Below are positions 49,555-62,142 of a stretch of DNA of 64,000 nt, piece by piece. The notes below the pieces were generated by a model. That model was not told the DNA's origin. It saw nothing but the letters and a program-made list of their open reading frames with translations, and ran no database searches. The DNA lies in NCBI GenBank assembly GCA_023159155.1, contig JAJNNX010000070.1, positions 124,001 through 188,000 of the forward strand. The letters run 5' to 3'. Source of the stretch: Ustulina deusta (Eukaryota > Ascomycota > Sordariomycetes > Xylariales > Xylariaceae). The stretch's first letter is position 1. Each line of letters begins with the position of its first letter. Made by a program: the position numbers and the translations under genes.

Positions 49555-51719
49555 GTTCAGGGAGGGCCAGTAAGGGTCTGATGAACCGCAAGTCGTCCGT
49601 AACTTGCAATGGACGTGTCTAGGTTAGATAGATGCCTTCTTCAGACCATCGATCGGGTACGAATATTGCTGTACTAATAAGCATCTAGAGCTAGATAGTC
49701 TGAGAAATGGAAGAGAAACGATGATAAGTGCACTTCATAGTCAACCCCCCCCGCCCCTATTAGGAGGCTTGTCAGATGCAAGCAAACATTGTGAAAGAGA
49801 GCTCGGCAATACTTTGCTCTCACATCGACTTTTATTTAGACAATAGTTCTGACTACTTTTACAATATCGCGACTACGGCGAAAGTATTTATCTGTACTCA
49901 TGATTATCTAGTCTAGTATACTGAGTCGTAGAAGCATGGCCTGGTATTATTGGACGGAGATAAGGCTGAGCTTCTTTTTCTTCATATGCTTCTTCTTCCT
50001 CTTTCATTCCCATTTTCTCATTTCCGCCCTCTATCACCAGACACCGTCCTAGCCTCAGAAAACAAAGGTAGGTGGGCATATCGATCCTTTGTGTGAGCAT
50101 GACGATGATCAGCTGTTTTTGCTATCTCTCGCAGACGCCACATAAAGTGGCACTGAAAGCTGAAAATGGTGTGATGCGGCGGCGATGCGGGATGTGGCTT
50201 CGACTAACAAATGGCTTCTGGCAAGACAGACCCCGAATTAATCAGACCAGCCACACTCCACCCCCCCTGCATCTGCATCATGGTGCGAGCTCAAAGCTCT
50301 GGGAGCTCCTGCTCTCGCCCTCACCCCGCAAACGGACAAGGGGCAACACTAGTGCAACCGAGAGGTATTAAAGGAACTCCCATCCCCCAACCCATTGCGG
50401 CGCCTTGGTCGCAGAGGGCTTGACGCAAGAACTGGCCAGAAAAAGAAAACATCGCCTCCCTACTTATACCTACATATGCCTGCCTATCTACATACCTAGC
50501 AGGTAGCCAGTAACATCCGTATAATACGTACAATACCGGCGGTTACCAAGGCCGTCTCCACATCCCTATACTCTAAGTGCCTACTAAGGTACCTACCCTA
50601 CCCTTTGTCTCACCCTCTATCTCCTCCTACGCACTGCAGTTGGTGACCTCCTACCGGTACTACGCACTCCGCAGGACGCACCACACAGTGCTCAGCACCG
50701 TATACCCATACATTCCAACGGTACATACCTCCATGCAACCAACCGCCTAGGTTGTGAGGTTCACCATCCCTCGCATCCATTGTCGTCATTACATACGGAT
50801 TACAGCGTCTCTCAGGCACTCACTGCCGACTGGTCATATTCTCTCTCCTCTTCGATTTTTAATCCACCATTCCTCTTATCCCAATACCTCTTCGTCGTCT
50901 ATCATCAGCCAAAGGCTGTCGATCGAAACAAACATCCCGCTCGGATCAATTCTTGCGAGGCAAATGTGAGCAGTGAGCTTGTTTCCCCCCTTTCTCAAGT
51001 CCGTTCTCTTCGCCAAGAACCGTGTTGTTCCTACACCCAAGTCATTCCCGACATGTTTAACTAAATACCTACCTTCGCATATCTGCCTAATTTCTGTCCC
51101 TTATCTTGCCCTCATTACCATCACCAGACTTTCTCTACCACTTCTTCCTGTGCCACTGCACTATTCCTGCACCACTATCCAGAGGTTGGTAGCTTGTATA
51201 TGTGTATGGAAACTTGAAGTGTCCACCCACACTTACACCGGAACGGCGGCCTCTATACTGCTGTTGCGCTGTACCCAGGGTACACTCGGCTCGAGTGGGT
51301 CTCCGTCCATCCTTATTCCCCGTTATCTTTTCTACGTCTGGCGGAGACAGGCACCTACCCGTTAGTTACGGTGACCGGGGAACTCTCCGATAGCAGATTG
51401 GGGCTAATTACAGCTATTTGCTCCTAGAGAGGTACTTACTCACCCTGGAGCTGTCTGCCTGGCGCAACTTGCACATTTACCTACAGGAATAAGGTCTCCA
51501 TCCTCGCGCATTCTCCTCGCTCAACAATTTCATAAGGCCTCAAACCATCGTTACGACAATTACACGATAGAATTTCAATACATTCCCTCCACGATACTGA
51601 GCAGCAAGCTCTCGTTCCGCCGCCCCTAAAGCTGTGCAACCCGAAGCCATCGGCCATTTTGCGACAAGACGCGCTCTGTGTGCCATGAGCACCATCGCGC
51701 ATCCCACGCGCCACTTGCC
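49555..51719. other. intergenic, CHL1 3' side and FCP1 promoter/leader
   Basis: From about 50,450 the plus strand is rich in CTACC and pyrimidines, consistent with the FCP1 promoter and a long leader. TACCTACC words occur at 50587-50600. No gene was supported; the short plus frames between 50,750 and 51,400 have no protein-like features. Confidence 0.5.
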
Positions 51720-54179
51720 ATGGCAAAGTCACTCAAGCTTGGACAGCGCCTCCGCTATCCAATAACGATTTCCAAGATATTTAAAAAGCCCGGCGACGGC
51801 GTCGTCAAGAAGGAGCCCATCCTGCAGTACACCTTCAAGTTCGAACGCAAGATAGGCGATCCCGCCCTCGACGAAGAACGCACCATCCTGGAGAATGGCA
51901 TTGCCGATTGGGACAGCCCTACCGAGGGCAAAATCAAACAATGGCGCGTCAAGGAGGGTGAGGTTATCAATAAAGACCAAGACTTTGTCGTCGTCGAGGA
52001 AACCTGCAGCCACGAAGTCCAATATGCCGGTCTTTGCGCCCTCTGTGGCAAGGACATGAAACAGCAGGACTGGGCCACCGAGTCTCTCGACACTGAGCGT
52101 GCCACTGTCTCCATGGTCCACGATAACGTAGCCCTAACTGTGAGCCATAACCAGGCCGAACGAGCTGAGATGCAGCTCCAGCGCCGGCTTCTGGAAGAAC
52201 GCAAGCTCAGTCTCGTCGTCGATCTCGACCAGACCATCATCCATGCCTGCATCGAACCCACCGTCGGCGAGTGGCAGCAGGATCCTGCCAACCCCAACTA
52301 CGAGTCTGTCAAGGATGTGCGCAGTTTTCAGCTCGACGACGGCCCTCGCGGCTTGGCAAGCGGGTGCTGGTACTACATCAAGATGCGACCTGGCCTGTTG
52401 GAATTCCTAGAGAGGATGGCCGAGATATTTGAGCTTCATGTATACACCATGGGCACGCGGGCTTATGCTTTAAATATAGCTAAAATCGTCGATCCTACAC
52501 AAAAGTTGTTCGGCAACAGAGTCATCAGCCGGGACGAGAACGGTAGCATGACCGCCAAAAGCCTTCAACGTCTATTTCCCGTTAGCACCAACATGGTCGT
52601 TGTGATTGATGATCGCGCCGATGTGTGGCCACATAACCGACCAAACCTCATCAAGGTGACACCCTACGACTTCTTCAAAGGCATCGGTGATATTAACTCC
52701 AGCTTCTTACCGAGGCGCGAAGACATCATCGCAGTAACGCCAGTTCCAGACCCAGGACCATCTGCACCGAATGGTAACACACCATCTAGTGCTCCGTTTG
52801 AGCGTGAAAAGGCAATAGCCAAATGTGACGAGGAGAACGCCCTCTTGCAACTGCAAACGGAGGAACAGGAGCGGACACTAGAGAAGCAGCTGAAGGATAG
52901 GCCACTTCTACATCTGCAAGAAGAATTAGACCGGGAAGATGAGCAAGCTGAGAAACTATCTAGTAAGGATGATGACAGGGAGGAAGCCGACACCAATGGA
53001 CACTCGGAAACACCTAGCCATCACCAAAGACATAATATTCTCCGCGACGACGACCAGGAATTAATCTTCCTTGAAAATCACCTAACCGAACTTCACCGGG
53101 CTTTCTACGAGCAGTACGACGCTCGTATTGCAATACGCAATATGGATGGAACTACTTCCAGTTTTATACCTGATGTTGGCCGTACATTAAATTACTTGAA
53201 ATCTCAAGTGCTCAGGGGCACGAGAATCGTATTGTCTGGTCTTGTTCCCCTTGGCGTAGACGTGCGAAGATCGGAGATCGGCATGCACGCGCAGGACTTT
53301 GGCGCTGAGATACGCACACGCGTCACCCCAGACGTGACCCATCTTGTTATTAGTAGCTCACGCCCAAGGACTCAGAAGGTTCGACAGGCAGCTCGCATTC
53401 CTTCCATCAAGATTGTAAACCAAAATTGGCTAGCGGATTCACTAGCACAATGGCGGAAGCTCGATGCTAGCGCCTACTTGATCGACATTCATCCATCAGA
53501 CCGTCATTCTCAGGGAATGCAGGAGGCCTCAGCCTCACCCACTAGACCTAGGATTACTATCGTGCATACAGGGCATAGAGACATTGAGAAAAGTCAGAAC
53601 GATGAGGCCGAGGACGGCGACGCAGATGAATCAGCAGAGGAGGATGACGAAAATGACGGAGACGACGATGACGACATAAATAGGTTCGATGTTATGCCGA
53701 GAGAACTCGAAGACGGTGAAGGTAGCCCAGTTGACGGCATAAATCAGACGGGTTGGGATGATGTGGACAAGGAGCTCGAAGAGTTTATGGGTTCTGATGC
53801 CGAATCTGATCTCGAGAGTACAGTGACAGATCAGAGTAGAGATACGGATACGGATGAACCCAAAAACAAGAAACGGAAGCTAGGAGAAGCGGACGAGGAT
53901 GGCAGCTTTGAGGGCTCTACTGGGAGCGCGCTGTCGAAGAAACAACGCATCGCTCGAGCCCGAACAACTGCTTTACGGAATGTGAAGAATGTTGGGGACG
54001 ACGATGCTGAAGGTAGTGGGCTGCCGACACCGATGGGAACGGGTGACGAAGAGGATGTGGTGGTTGATGCTGTTGGTGATGCCGAGGGTGACGGAGGAGC
54101 CAACGATGGAGGAGACGAGGACTTTGCCGATCTCGAAGCCGAGCTAGAAGCTGAACTCGAAGCCGAGGGTCAGGGCTAG
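51720..54179 (+). CDS. FCP1: RNA polymerase II CTD phosphatase Fcp1
   Basis: Dephosphorylates the C-terminal repeats of RNA polymerase II so that the enzyme can be recycled; acts in the nucleus with TFIIF. One exon, 819 residues. The N-terminal 110 residues resemble a lipoyl-like fold (WRVKEGEVINKDQDFVVVEE) and are followed by CSHEVQYAGLCALCGKDM. The catalytic DxDxT motif is VVDLDQTIIHAC, with Asp168 the nucleophile and Asp170 the acid/base. VVVIDDRADVWPHNRPNLIKV supplies the distal aspartates. A BRCT domain follows at about 493-593 (RIVLSGLVPLGVDVRRSE, DVTHLVISS, IKIVNQNWLADS). The C-terminus is strongly acidic with a basic KNKKRKLG cluster. The open frame extends 14 codons upstream but has no earlier ATG. 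Confidence 0.95.
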   Translation: MAKSLKLGQRLRYPITISKIFKKPGDGVVKKEPILQYTFKFERKIGDPALDEERTILENGIADWDSPTEGKIKQWRVKEGEVINKDQDFVVVEETCSHEVQYAGLCALCGKDMKQQDWATESLDTERATVSMVHDNVALTVSHNQAERAEMQLQRRLLEERKLSLVVDLDQTIIHACIEPTVGEWQQDPANPNYESVKDVRSFQLDDGPRGLASGCWYYIKMRPGLLEFLERMAEIFELHVYTMGTRAYALNIAKIVDPTQKLFGNRVISRDENGSMTAKSLQRLFPVSTNMVVVIDDRADVWPHNRPNLIKVTPYDFFKGIGDINSSFLPRREDIIAVTPVPDPGPSAPNGNTPSSAPFEREKAIAKCDEENALLQLQTEEQERTLEKQLKDRPLLHLQEELDREDEQAEKLSSKDDDREEADTNGHSETPSHHQRHNILRDDDQELIFLENHLTELHRAFYEQYDARIAIRNMDGTTSSFIPDVGRTLNYLKSQVLRGTRIVLSGLVPLGVDVRRSEIGMHAQDFGAEIRTRVTPDVTHLVISSSRPRTQKVRQAARIPSIKIVNQNWLADSLAQWRKLDASAYLIDIHPSDRHSQGMQEASASPTRPRITIVHTGHRDIEKSQNDEAEDGDADESAEEDDENDGDDDDDINRFDVMPRELEDGEGSPVDGINQTGWDDVDKELEEFMGSDAESDLESTVTDQSRDTDTDEPKNKKRKLGEADEDGSFEGSTGSALSKKQRIARARTTALRNVKNVGDDDAEGSGLPTPMGTGDEEDVVVDAVGDAEGDGGANDGGDEDFADLEAELEAELEAEGQG

Positions 54180-54853
54180 TAGGGACAGGCCTGCGGTATT
54201 AATTTGAGTTATGAAAACATGAACGACAAGAACGAGACAGGCGTACTACGGTCTTGGTCGGCATTTTCGGCGTTTAGACAGCAGGGCTGGCACTGGCATT
54301 GAGAGAAGTTGGGGCTCTGGCGTGATTCTGGCCCACTGCATAGCGATTAAGACGGCTGTTCGGGATATTCAAACAAGTTGTATATTTGCAACTTGGAGTC
54401 ACAGATCCTCCGTTCCGCATGCGCATGACGCTCTTCATCGGCTGGGAGCGAGTATTATTATGTAATTTTGAAAATACCGGCTTCCTCTCTCCACCGTTGG
54501 GAGTTAGCAAGGAATATACCTACCTATTTGCATTAGATTTGATAATGTCCACACCACGTGTCCGATGTTAATGCAGGCCGTTAGGCATGTCCATACTTCT
54601 CTACACTGGAACAGATGGTTCTCAACATAACCTCGGGGCTCACGTGATATTGATTACCTAAGACAGCTCGGACCCACAGCTCCAATCCAGAGGTCATCAT
54701 CGGCAGTTGTCCAAACCCGATTGCCCAATTGCGACTTGTTGCTTTCCATTGAGGCCACCACCCACGACGAGCCCGCAAACAAAGGCTTGCCGAGCCTAAT
54801 ATCGACTCATCAATACTCTATAACCGCCTGCGACACATCATCAACTGCCCGCC
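54180..54853. other. intergenic, FCP1 to NDUFA13
   Basis: Short interval with the FCP1 3' side and the NDUFA13 promoter; CCAAT-like and ATTGCCAATT sequences near 54700-54760 are the only suggestive elements. No coding frame of note. Confidence 0.45.
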
Positions 54854-55991
54854 ATGCCGCAGGATATGCCCCCCGTCGGGGGCTACGGCCCCGTCCAGTA
54901 TAAGGTGAGCCATTGAGCGCATCCAGCCCTCTCTCTCTCCTTTCTTACAGACACTGCGAGGGGAGGGGGGGAAGGGAAGTGATTGGTTATAGGAAGAGGG
55001 GGAAGAAGAGGAAGAGGAGGAGGAGGGACTCTGGCCATCGGGTCATGATGAGCGATATCGCGCGATGGACAAAGTCACCCGGAAAATGGCCGAGCCGAAT
55101 ACGGAAATAAACACAACCCACGGCGACAATCGAATGCTCACGCCTACGGCCTGTGTACCTGGTCGCAGCTGGAGACACGGCGGTATTGATCGGGATCATT
55201 AGTCGCCTCCGGCTCGGACGTAAACGCCATCGATCTGGAGAAGAGCGGCTAGTCTGTTGGCGAATCGAGGTCGACTGAGTTCATGTTGGGGATAGAGGAT
55301 ACGGGGGCGGTGCTGAGAGAGTGCGAGGGTCTGAGGGCGATTGCTGACTAGGCCGTGATACAGCGCAATCTCCCTGCGAGCGGCTTTCGTCCGGGCACAT
55401 GGCTCGTTGCTATGGGTGTTGTCATGGCGTACGGATTCTATAAGCTGGGACAGGGCATTAAAGAGCAGAAGTAGGTGATTCGATTAATCGTCCCATTCTC
55501 GCCCTTGACGCACTCGCCATCTCTTCGGCGCACTTATGGATATAACAAGACGGAAGACCCGTGGGCTTTGAAAGGCCGTGAGGTGCTATTTGGAAAGCCG
55601 TGGCTAATGTGATGTGTCTATCCAGAGAACTCGCCCGCGAAAAGATGTGGTCTCGCATTCACCTCATCCCCCTCCTGCAAGCCGAAGAGGACCGCGATCT
55701 CGTGCGCCGACATCTAGCTGATCAGGCACGCGAGAAGGAGCTGCTGGGCGAGAACTTCAAGGTTTATAACTCTGATAGGTACGGTTTTTTTCTTTCCCTC
55801 TTTTCATATATCTACTCGACTGTTGGATGTCATGATTATGGAGGCATTGCCCTACAAAGGACAGGAAGGGCATTGGAAGACTTGGGAGCTGGGATCACTA
55901 GAGATGTGGCAAGAAAGCAACGCTAAGATCCTTGTTATACAGATATGTACGGCCGACGTATGCTGTGACCCCCGCCAACACGACGAAATAA
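54854..55991 (+). CDS. mitochondrial complex I subunit NDUFA13/GRIM-19
   Basis: Single-helix accessory subunit of NADH:ubiquinone oxidoreductase in the inner mitochondrial membrane. Four exons: 54854-54904, 55364-55470, 55626-55778 and 55943-55991, 119 residues. Exon 1 gives MPQDMPPVGGYGPVQYK. Exon 2 gives RNLPASGFRPGTWLVAMG followed by the membrane helix and LGQGIKEQ. Exon 3 gives ELAREKMWSRIHLIPLLQ and AEEDRDLVRRH. Exon 4 completes the conserved end RYVRPTYAVTPANTTK. All joins agree in phase (K-R, K-E, D-R). The introns are unusually long for this window (459, 155 and 164 nt). The first has a purine-rich tract at 54991-55028. Because no exon is longer than 153 nt, simple ORF searches miss this gene. 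Confidence 0.9.
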
Positions 55992-57885
55992 ATCTGCGCG
56001 AGATGAACGAGGAAGCTGAGAGCCGGACCACATACCTCAGCTATGCCAGGGCAGGCTGGGGATAGACAATACGTGAGAGGCGGAGAGAAAAGAAGCAAGA
56101 GGCGGGGTATAGTGGTGGTCATTGTACATAGATACATACATACATGCCTACCCGGACGTATGCAATAGGAGCAACGCTCCTGAATCCAGAGATGCAAGGA
56201 TTCCTTTGTCAGCTTTCTCGTCTAAGGTGTGGTATGTTTCGATCGTCAGGTTCCGTATGTGAGGCTTTCGCGTATGTTGTTCCGTCAGCTGGGGATAACC
56301 TGTATCTAGATCTCGCCCAGAAGTCAAAATATCAGTGAATTATAATCATGCGTTATTGTGCGAGATTCCCAGAATTCTCCAATAAATGGTCTCTCCTAAC
56401 GATACGCAAGACGTTTTGCTTGAATCTTGAGAAAGAGGCGTCGTGACGACTACTTCATCTCGGTTTCGTTGTGGTCTCGAGCCCTTGAAGTATTTTGTCT
56501 AAGTGATTCAGGTCGGTCAACTAACTACGTGGACACGCAAGCTATGGGCTTGTTGAGCTGCATTGCTCCTGGCTTGCTTCTTAATCTTCGTGTTCTGGGG
56601 TTTGGAAAGACCTGGGAATTTTTGGCGTGTTTGATTAAGCAAGCATAGAGGTAGGAGTAGGAGAAATCACTGGGTAGGTTAAAGATCGTATATGGGCGGA
56701 TGAATGTTCTATTTCCCTTCTTTTTCTTACTGTTATCTCTTTGCTTTGGCAGTATTCTCTCCCTGTGTAGTGCATGCATCCGACGTCCGTTACTCAATAC
56801 AAAAATTTGGAGGAAATTGTAGGGATTGTGGCTTTTGTGATCTAATCAATTGTATTTTGGTTCTTGTTGAATATCACTTGGGATATTTGATATGTATACC
56901 TAGGTTCACTATTATGAAGTTACCTAAGCCCCTTTGGTTATAATTTGTTTTTTGTTTTTTTCCAACCTCCTAGGACCCGTCTATATTCTGAGGTTTCTGC
57001 CCTTTTGGACCCAAATCGGTCACGATGCTGTTGACATTGACGAAGAGAATTTCGAATCTTGTTTTGCGAGTGGTCTCCCTCGACAGCCTCGAATCTGTAG
57101 TCTCTGGTCCTCAGTGATGATTGGAGAATTTGTTGAGCATTTCAACACGATTAAGCTACCTTCAGGTTTAATTGAGATCGAACTAATTGTTGTTTGACTA
57201 GACGCATCCTAAAGGCGTATACTCGCCCGCCGTAAAGGGGTTATTGAATAAATCGAGACCATTTTTCAAGCCAATCCACGTAAATCTTCCTACGCATGTG
57301 GAAAACCAGGATCACCCGAGATGTTAGCTAACGCTTAGGTAAACTCGCTGCCTAGACTTAGGCGATAACTAATAATATTCTTCGCCGACATCAATTGCTA
57401 AGCTCCTATACCCAACGGCGCAAAACAAGGCCGAGACATGTGTGATTATTAATTTGTGCTACCTTAACTCCTACGTTGGCTTCAGAGGAGAAGATCGTTT
57501 GTCTGGAGACACAAAGACGGAATATAAGGGGAACACGGATAATTCAACACGGAATATACATATACTATCCGGAAACGGCTAGACTTAAGAATTAAATCCT
57601 TCTAACTCCGGCTTGAGTTGGTTGATTGTCCATGTGGATGTCGCGTTGCTTTGTCTTTCAATTGTTCGGCACACTTGATACATGGGAGGGTTCCTAGGGT
57701 GACAGAGATCTCCATGATAATAATGGACGTGCGATATTCTTACGTCTCGGCGGCCGAGATGTACGCGGTCTATAAGAATGAGAGAGACCTAGCAAGGAAC
57801 GAGAATCGACATTCCATCATCGCCACCATCAACTATCGAAAGCCTTGGCTTACTATTTCTCTCTATCCTCTCTGTCAGTTTGAAA
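55992..57885. other. AT-rich intergenic, NDUFA13 to SDR gene
   Basis: AT-rich, especially 56,700-57,500. An 87-codon plus frame at 56934-57197 was examined but has no recognised motif. No RNA gene or repeat was identified. Confidence 0.5.
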
Positions 57886-59015
57886 ATGTTCGATGGACAC
57901 ACTACCAGTGAGGAGGTCATCGAGGTCTTCAAGCCTCAGATCAAAGGCAAGACTTTCGTCTTAATCGGCGCCGGCTATTCCAGTATCGGAAGCCAGATGA
58001 CCACCTACCTAGCAGGAGGGGCGCCTGCACATATTCTCATTGCGTCTCGAACGGCCTCCAAAGTAGAGCCTGTGTTGAAGGCCATTGCGGAGATTGACAG
58101 CTCTATCAAAACAACTTTTGTGCAAGTGGACACGACAGACCACGACTCGGTGCGTGAAGCAGCACCCAAGATCTTGGCAGCGACGCCCAAGATCGATGTG
58201 CTTGTTCATACAGCCGGCGCCATGGCTATAAAGGAGTACACACTCGACAAGCAGGGGATTGAATTCCAGCTCTCCGCAAACCACGTCGGCGGTTTTCTGC
58301 TGACGAACCTGCTCGTGCCCGCCTTGCTAGCCACAGGCGAGGCGCGCTTCGTGAACTTGACGAGCTCGGGCTACCGTCTCACGCCCTTCCGTTTCGATGA
58401 CTGGAACTTCTCCGGCGGCAAGGAGTACGATCCCTGGACGGGCTATGGGCAGGCTAAGACGGCAAATATCCTCTTCGCATACGGCTTGGGCAAACGGCTT
58501 GGGCACCGTGGTGTCACGGCAACAGTCGTGCACCCGGGATATAATGGCGATACCAAGCTGGGAGCGCACCTCACATGGGATGACTATGGCCTCATCGATG
58601 GTGTAATGAAGCGAAATCGCGGCATTAATTGGGTCGTAAGTGATTGTACATACACATACACATACACGTACCCTAGACTTATCCTGGAGTGCTACTCGTG
58701 CAGAAGCGCTGGCGCGAGCGAGGTGAACAGACCGCTTGACCTTCCTGAAAGGGAGGAAACGGGAGAAGATAGAAGACGATTTACTGACCTTGATGGTTTC
58801 GAAACTAGTGGGATGAGCCTAGGTTCAAGACATTTTCACAAATTGCTGCCACGTCACTTATCGCGGCGCTTGATCACGATCTCGCAGCCAAATCGCCGGC
58901 GTTCCTGCAGAACAGTCAGATCCACGAACCGGAGGAGCATGCGACGGATCCTGAGAGCGTGGAGAAGCTGTGGAAACTAAGCGAGGAGCTGGTGAAGCAG
59001 AAGTTCGAGTACTGA
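57886..59015 (+). CDS. short-chain dehydrogenase/reductase
   Basis: NAD(P)-dependent SDR of the type common in fungal secondary and detoxifying metabolism; the substrate is unknown. Two exons: 57886-58635 and 58809-59015, 318 residues. The cofactor loop reads VLIGAGYSSIG where many classical SDRs have TGxxxGIG, so the first Gly-Ala-Gly pattern is slightly atypical. DVLVHTAGAMA fits the NNAG position. The catalytic Ser is in NLTSSGYR, and the Tyr and Lys in GYGQAKTAN. VHPGYNGDTKL follows the active site. Intron 1 (173 nt) contains a short ACATAC repeat. Splicing restores the C-terminus WDEPRFKTFSQIAATSL to EELVKQKFEY, whereas the unspliced frame runs into a basic nonsense tail. The gene stands alone, not in a cluster. 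Confidence 0.88.
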
Positions 59016-60843
59016 ATGATGTACCGTGGCCAATTGCACTGCAGAGTCTGTGATTCATGCCGTTAGTCGACTTCCCGTATAGCGTGCACCATTTCTGGAT
59101 AGATACTGCTGCTTTTGGTCCAGCAACATCCGCGCCTAGATTGCTGCACTTGTCTAATGTGCGTAGGGAAACGTTCGCCGCTGTAGATCCTCGGTTGTAT
59201 CGGTGGTGTGGATCTCTTCGGCATTTGCTTGTCATGAATCTTGTGTACCTATTCCACCGTCCATGTCGCCCCGGAAAAAGAAAAGGGGGGTCTGAAGGCG
59301 GAAATAGACCGTAGGTTGTCTCGGTGATGCAGAATGTAGTCAGATATTATCATATCAGACACCATTCTCTCCGCGGCTTGGGATCGTATATCGCCACCAC
59401 TAGCTTTAGTGTAGCATTGGTAGTTTGCTCTGTTTCGTCATGAGATCAAGATTGGTTGGCTGTGGTGTTCATGCTAAGTAAGTCCTGATTCCTGCTAAAG
59501 CTCTAAAGGTCGAGCGGCCATCGCAAAGCTTCCTGGCGTCCACCCGGCGTCTTGCTTGACCTGCCTTTTCCGGCACCACCTTTCCTACTCGGGAAAGTGA
59601 TCGGACCGGTCTCGCCCATTGATACTCTACAACACAGCTGGCACTCCGCCGAGGCAAAATCGCTTACTTACGCCTTGATCTTTCGCATTAAGAGCATGGA
59701 TATTCGGTGCCTATTGACCCAAATGTGACACTGCCCGCCGCTAAGCCAGCACCTAAAGAGAAGGTGACGATAACTGCGAGATGCTGGCGAGCCTCAATGG
59801 TAGCGCATGAATGATACACAACTAACCATGCCAAGCTGAAGATCCGCTATGTTCCGTAAACCCAAATTGTCCTGTCGCATACGACTGTAACTCTCGTATC
59901 CATAGTATGTGCCATGCCCAGCCCCGACCACGACCAGGAGCCGTAGGGTGGCTCTTGGCCGTCTAGTCTAGCCAAGAGAACCGAGATCTGGGGAGAAAGC
60001 TTGTTCATCGCTTGGCAGGGACGGCGTCGGTTCTTCGATCATCTCAGGTGTATATCAACAAGTCGACAAGATAATGGAACACAGGGTATCGCTGGGCAAA
60101 AGTGAGCATACACTCCTACCAAAGCAGAGCGCTTCAAGCCTCACTGCGTGCGGGTCAACACCCCCATCACAACAACCGTTTAGATAAGCGCTGACGCCGG
60201 CGAGATCCGCCTCCGCCCCATACACATAACCCCTGCTCCCCGAATGTCGACATTACCTTGCCTAACCTACACCATTTCTCGAGGTAGCGCGCCGTGTTTT
60301 GCATGCTTCATTGTTGGTGATTTGGAAGAGATGGGACGAAGCCATGCCAAGTGTAGAAGGCCGAAGGCAGCAAAATCCCAACGTATGACAATGATCGTTA
60401 GTTAGACTCCGGATGCTTGCTGCATTGGGTCTCATTCATCCGTGGTACCCTGGATACAAGCTATGAGGGATATTGTGAGGGCCATGGATGTATCAAAGAG
60501 AAGGTATCAAAGAGAAAGCCGTAAGCGGCCACACAACGACGCCTCGTTGTCGAACATGTCGTGACGGCCTGCCTCTCTTGGCACGCGCCGTGCAGTAACA
60601 ATCCTGCTGCTCCGAGGACGCCTTATCAGCCGGCAACTCACTTTGACGCCGAGAGGATGTCGATCTCCTACCTCATTGAGCTCGCGGCATGCGATGTGAG
60701 AGATCCAGCGGGGTGGGCTACATGGTGTCTCACGAGGTTCAGCAATATATAAACCTCATGTTCGTCCCTCTGATGACAATGGAATCCTCTCTCACCACCA
60801 ACTCGCCCTCTCCGCTATCCCTTCCCTAGTTATCACCTACAAG
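59016..60843. other. intergenic, SDR gene to protease
   Basis: No gene supported. The last few hundred nucleotides are the protease promoter: a TTATCA (GATA-factor type) site near 60624, a GCCAAG word fitting the PacC consensus at 60346-60351, and a TATA box at 60746-60753. Confidence 0.5.
60746..60753 (+). promoter_or_regulatory. TATA box of the aspartic protease gene
   Basis: TATATAAA lies 98 nt before the protease ATG, followed by a pyrimidine-rich leader; good position for a fungal core promoter. Confidence 0.6.
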
Positions 60844-62142
60844 ATGATCTCTACTGCCACTCTCGCGCTTCTCAGCGCTGCCCTTGGCGCTGTCTCGGCT
60901 GTACCTACTCCTCAGCCGGGCTTCTTCACCGTCAACCAGACTCGCAATGCGAACTTCAAGCGACATGGTCCTCTTGAAGTGGCCAAGACGTACCTGAAAT
61001 ATGGACGTCCTGTGCCTGACGAGCTCGCCGCTGCCCTCGGAATGACAAGCACCAAGCGTAGCACTGGTTCTGTCGCCACATATCCCGAGCAGTACGACTC
61101 GGAGTGGTTGACTCCCGTCCAAATTGGCACCCCAGCCCAGACTCTTAACCTCGACTTCGACACTGGCTCGTCCGATCTCTGGGTCTTCAGCACCGATACC
61201 GGCTCGCAATACGTCAACGGCCAGACCGAGTACAGCCCTAGCAAGAGCAGCACTTCCGTCAAGCTCAGCGGCTATAAGTGGTCCATTTCATACGGCGATG
61301 GCAGTTCATCCAGCGGTATTGTCTACGACGACGTCGTCACCATCGGAGGACTTTCCGTCGCCAAGCAGGCCGTCGAGTCTGCCCAGGTTGTGTCTAGCTC
61401 CTTTACCTCGGAGAGCGACCTCGACGGCCTGCTCGGCCTTGCCTTCAGCAGCCTGAACACCGTCACCCCCGTGCAGCAGAAGACGTGGTTCGACAACATC
61501 AAGAGCAGCCTGAACTCTCCCATCTTCGCCGTTAACTTCAAGGCCGGCGGTGTCCGTAAGTTTACCCCATATCTAGATCCCTAGCGGAGCGCTCGCTCAT
61601 CTTTCCGGCCAATCGATATGCTAACTCCCTCCTCCCCCCTTTCTTCAGCCGGCACCTACGACTTCGGCTACATCGACAGCTCCAAGTACACTGGCGCCAT
61701 CACGTACACCTCGGTAAGCACCAGCCAGGGCTTCTGGGAGTTCACCTCCACGGGCTACGCCGTCGGCAGCGGCTCCTTCAAGTCGACCAGCATCGACGGC
61801 ATCGCCGACACCGGCACCACCCTGCTCTACGTGCCCAGCACCGTCGTCAGCGCCTACTGGGCTCAGGTCTCGGGTGCCAAGAACAGCGCCTCCGCCGGCG
61901 GCTACATCTTCCCCTGCAGCGCCACCCTGCCCAGCTTCACCTTCGGCATTGGCTCCGCCCGCATCGTCATCCCTGGCTCGTACATCAACTACGCGCCGTA
62001 CTCCGGCACCAACTGCTTCGGCGGTATCCAGTCCAGCTCCGGCATCGGCATCAACATCTTCGGCGACGTCGCCCTCAAGGCTGCCTACGTCGTCTTCGAC
62101 GCCAGCACGCCCCGTCTCGGCTGGGCTAGCAAGAGCCTGTAA
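60844..62142 (+). CDS. secreted pepsin-like aspartic protease (A1, penicillopepsin type)
   Basis: Acid endopeptidase secreted for protein degradation. Two exons, 60844-61555 and 61649-62142, 401 residues. A signal peptide of about 19 residues (ending AVSA) is followed by a propeptide that ends near TSTKR (about residue 74), a dibasic processing site. The mature enzyme starts near [13 protein letters not shown]. Catalytic aspartates are Asp106 in [11 protein letters not shown] and Asp291 in [10 protein letters not shown]. The flap tyrosine is in [26 protein letters not shown] and the terminal RLGWASKSL are family hallmarks. The 93-nt intron joins C to CC (Pro), giving [13 protein letters not shown]. 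Codon use is strongly C-ended in both exons, compared with flanking genes, suggesting high expression. Confidence 0.95.

Noticed and set aside
55823..56065. 80-codon frame overlapping the last NDUFA13 intron and exon
   Set aside because: The conserved complex I C-terminus RPTYAVTPANTTK is in a different frame and splices cleanly, so this is a shadow.
56934..57197. 87-codon frame in AT-rich DNA
   Set aside because: Middle part looks somewhat protein-like, but nothing recognisable and no supporting exons; kept out of the features.
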